This document shows positions 13,576-14,845 of a stretch of DNA of 14,845 nt, in pieces. This DNA is from Candidatus Aerophobota bacterium (lineage in GTDB: Bacteria; Aerophobota; Aerophobia; Aerophobales; JAGGXI01). Position 1 is the stretch's first letter. Every line of letters starts with the position of its first letter. The position numbers and the translations under genes are program-made. The stretch lies in assembly GCA_021163155.1 (NCBI GenBank), contig JAGGXI010000092.1, forward strand, positions 1 to 14,845. Reading direction: 5' to 3'. The notes beneath the pieces are model-generated. The model saw only the letters and a program-made list of their open reading frames with translations, was not told where the DNA came from and made no database searches.

Positions 13576-14658
13576 TTAGTCTAATTCATATAGAGATTTT
13601 TTTGCCTCCTCAACAGCATTTTTAACCTTGTCTACCCATTCATCACCGGCTTTAGAGCGTATATACCCCTCAACAGGCTTCGCAGCTTTGCGGAATTGTT
13701 CTAACTCCTGCTCTGTTGGATGATATATCTCTATCCCTTCTTTTTCAAGTTGCTTAAACCACAAATGATAACCAAATTCTATTAAACCACGATAACTTGT
13801 GCATGCCGTGATCGCAGCATCCTTAACTATGCGCCGATTTTCTGGTGATAAAGATCTATAAAACTTTTCATTGATAATAAAAGGATTCATTTCAATTTTA
13901 TGCCTATCAAGGGTTACATATTTCTGGACTTCATTTAACTTTGCAGCCATAAATATATTAAGTGTCTGCTCTTCTCCATCTACAACACCTTGCTGGAGAG
14001 CAGTATAAAGTTCGCTGTAACTTATCGGAGCAGCTTGTGCTCCTAAAGCTTCAACTAACTTCACCAAATCTGCACTTTTGGGAACTCTTATTTTCATTCC
14101 TTTTAAATCTTTGGGATTATGAATGGGACGAACACTGTTAGTAAAATTCCGAAGGCCAAGTTGAGACCAGCCCAAGATACGTATTCCTGTCTTTTCTAAC
14201 AATATATCCTCAAATTCTTTGCCTACCTGTCCTTTTAATACCTTGTACATAACAGGCATCGAGTGAATAAAATAAGGTATTGAAAACGCCATCCACTCAG
14301 GTGTGTAAAGTGGGAATGGGCAGGTGCTTATAAAGCCTGCCTGAACTGTACCTAATCGTACAGCTTCCATCTGCGCGTGTTCTCCACCAAGTTGACAATT
14401 TGGATAAATTTTCACCCGCATTTTACCACCAGATTCTCGCTCCACCATTTTCTTAAAAACTAAGGTTCCATTGTAAGCTGACCCATAATTCCCATCTGTA
14501 CTCTCCAGGTTTATATGAGAAATAGGGTCAGGCTCAGTAATTCCTATCACGATAGGATTATCCTTTGCATATACTCCTCCAACAAGCATAAGGACAAAAA
14601 TTACTACTATCCACATACCTTTCATTATATTAACCCATCTTCTTTTTAAGGTCTTCAT
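13576..14658 (-). CDS. dctP: TRAP transporter solute-binding protein DctP
   Basis: A 360-residue periplasmic binding protein of the DctP family. The signal peptide has a positive start (KTLKRRW), a hydrophobic core at about 14-28 and a likely cut after GGVYA at 31. The mature protein shows FKKMVERESGGKMRVKIYPN and LGGEHAQMEAVRLGTVQAGF, the sequence GLRNFTNS (R170), LKGMKIRVPKS (R191), ISYSELYTALQQGVVDGEE, and SPENRRIVKDAA. By comparison with the sialic-acid binding protein SiaP, R170 and R191 match its R127 and R147, the latter clamping the ligand carboxylate, so the ligand is probably an organic acid or a carboxylated amino-acid derivative. The ATG at 14658 has AAAGGAGG 7 bases upstream. A -10-like TATAAT and an inverted repeat lie about 115 bases upstream. 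The stem-loop after the gene separates it from dctQ. Confidence 0.92.
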   Translation of the reverse strand: MKTLKRRWVNIMKGMWIVVIFVLMLVGGVYAKDNPIVIGITEPDPISHINLESTDGNYGSAYNGTLVFKKMVERESGGKMRVKIYPNCQLGGEHAQMEAVRLGTVQAGFISTCPFPLYTPEWMAFSIPYFIHSMPVMYKVLKGQVGKEFEDILLEKTGIRILGWSQLGLRNFTNSVRPIHNPKDLKGMKIRVPKSADLVKLVEALGAQAAPISYSELYTALQQGVVDGEEQTLNIFMAAKLNEVQKYVTLDRHKIEMNPFIINEKFYRSLSPENRRIVKDAAITACTSYRGLIEFGYHLWFKQLEKEGIEIYHPTEQELEQFRKAAKPVEGYIRSKAGDEWVDKVKNAVEEAKKSLYELD

Positions 14659-14772
14659 AATAAATCCTCCTTTAATATTTTTTACCTTTATAGAATCAGC
14701 TTCCCCTCGCTCACCTCCTGGTGTATAATAGATTTTGGTACCCCACTAAATCTTTATTAAACAAAGTAGGGC

Positions 14773-14794
14773 GGCAGACATTATACAATCTGCC
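14773..14794 (-). promoter_or_regulatory. Inverted repeat enclosing a -10-like box, candidate dctP promoter/operator
   Basis: GGCAGA (14773-14778) and TCTGCC (14789-14794) are perfect complements around 10 bases. On the minus strand the loop contains TATAAT (14785-14780) within ATTGTATAATG, partly like the ATTGTATACAAT sites of FadR-type GntR regulators. No good -35 box lies 16-18 bases upstream. The region from 14659 to 14772 holds the leader, including another AGGAGGTGAG-like site at about 14712-14721 that leads only to an 8-codon frame. Confidence 0.4.
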
Positions 14795-14845
14795 TATTCA
14801 CCTTTTTCATTGCATAATATTTGATATTATAGATAAAAATTATCC

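Noticed and set aside
1-14845. CRISPR array, tRNA/rRNA, insertion sequence or prophage
   Set aside because: I saw no regularly spaced repeats, RNA gene signatures, transposase genes or phage genes; the only long repeat is the pair inside the two dehydrogenase genes.

Overview
The window looks like an AT-rich (by eye about one-third G+C) anaerobic bacterium with strong Shine-Dalgarno sites. Every credible gene lies on the minus strand, so transcription runs from high to low coordinates. A TRAP solute-binding protein, a corrinoid protein with UroD-type methyltransferases, and GlpA/GlpB/DUF1667-type dehydrogenase genes together suit an anaerobic sediment or subsurface lineage such as Atribacterota or Aerophobota. 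That placement is inferred from gene content and composition only.

In transcription order: (1) 14845-12606 holds dctP and dctQ of a TRAP transporter, but no dctM large permease. Two gene ruins sit in the gaps: an arginine deiminase/DDAH-like 3' end (13198-13411) before dctQ and a carbamate-kinase-like 3' end (12436-12589) after it. (2) 12308-9019 encodes a corrinoid protein, two paralogous UroD-fold methyltransferases with intact zinc-ligand motifs, and a 107-residue Cys-containing protein. (3) 8733-6624 holds a creatininase-family protein with altered metal ligands and a DapA-family lyase with the Schiff-base lysine. A decayed HTH-like reading frame lies between them. (4) 6380-1791 is a tight run of two GlpA-type FAD dehydrogenases with [2Fe-2S] BFD domains, a GlpB-like FAD/NAD oxidoreductase and a DUF1667 protein. 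The two GlpA copies share an almost identical 239-bp block although the rest has diverged. (5) 1555-1 holds a class I/II aminotransferase behind a near-perfect 27-bp palindrome, and the first 28 codons of a probable ornithine carbamoyltransferase, cut by the window edge.

How it may work together (inference): a small organic acid or N-methylated amino-acid derivative is captured by the TRAP binding protein, its methyl group passes to the corrinoid protein through one UroD-type enzyme and on to a C1 carrier through the other, and the residual skeleton is handled by the amidohydrolase-like, lyase, FAD-dehydrogenase and aminotransferase genes. The ruined deiminase and carbamate kinase genes plus the carbamoyltransferase suggest the locus once carried an arginine deiminase-type, or ureido-compound, energy pathway. 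The combination of dehydrogenase and DapA-type lyase recalls hydroxyproline or proline-betaine catabolism. Neither substrate assignment is proven by the sequence.
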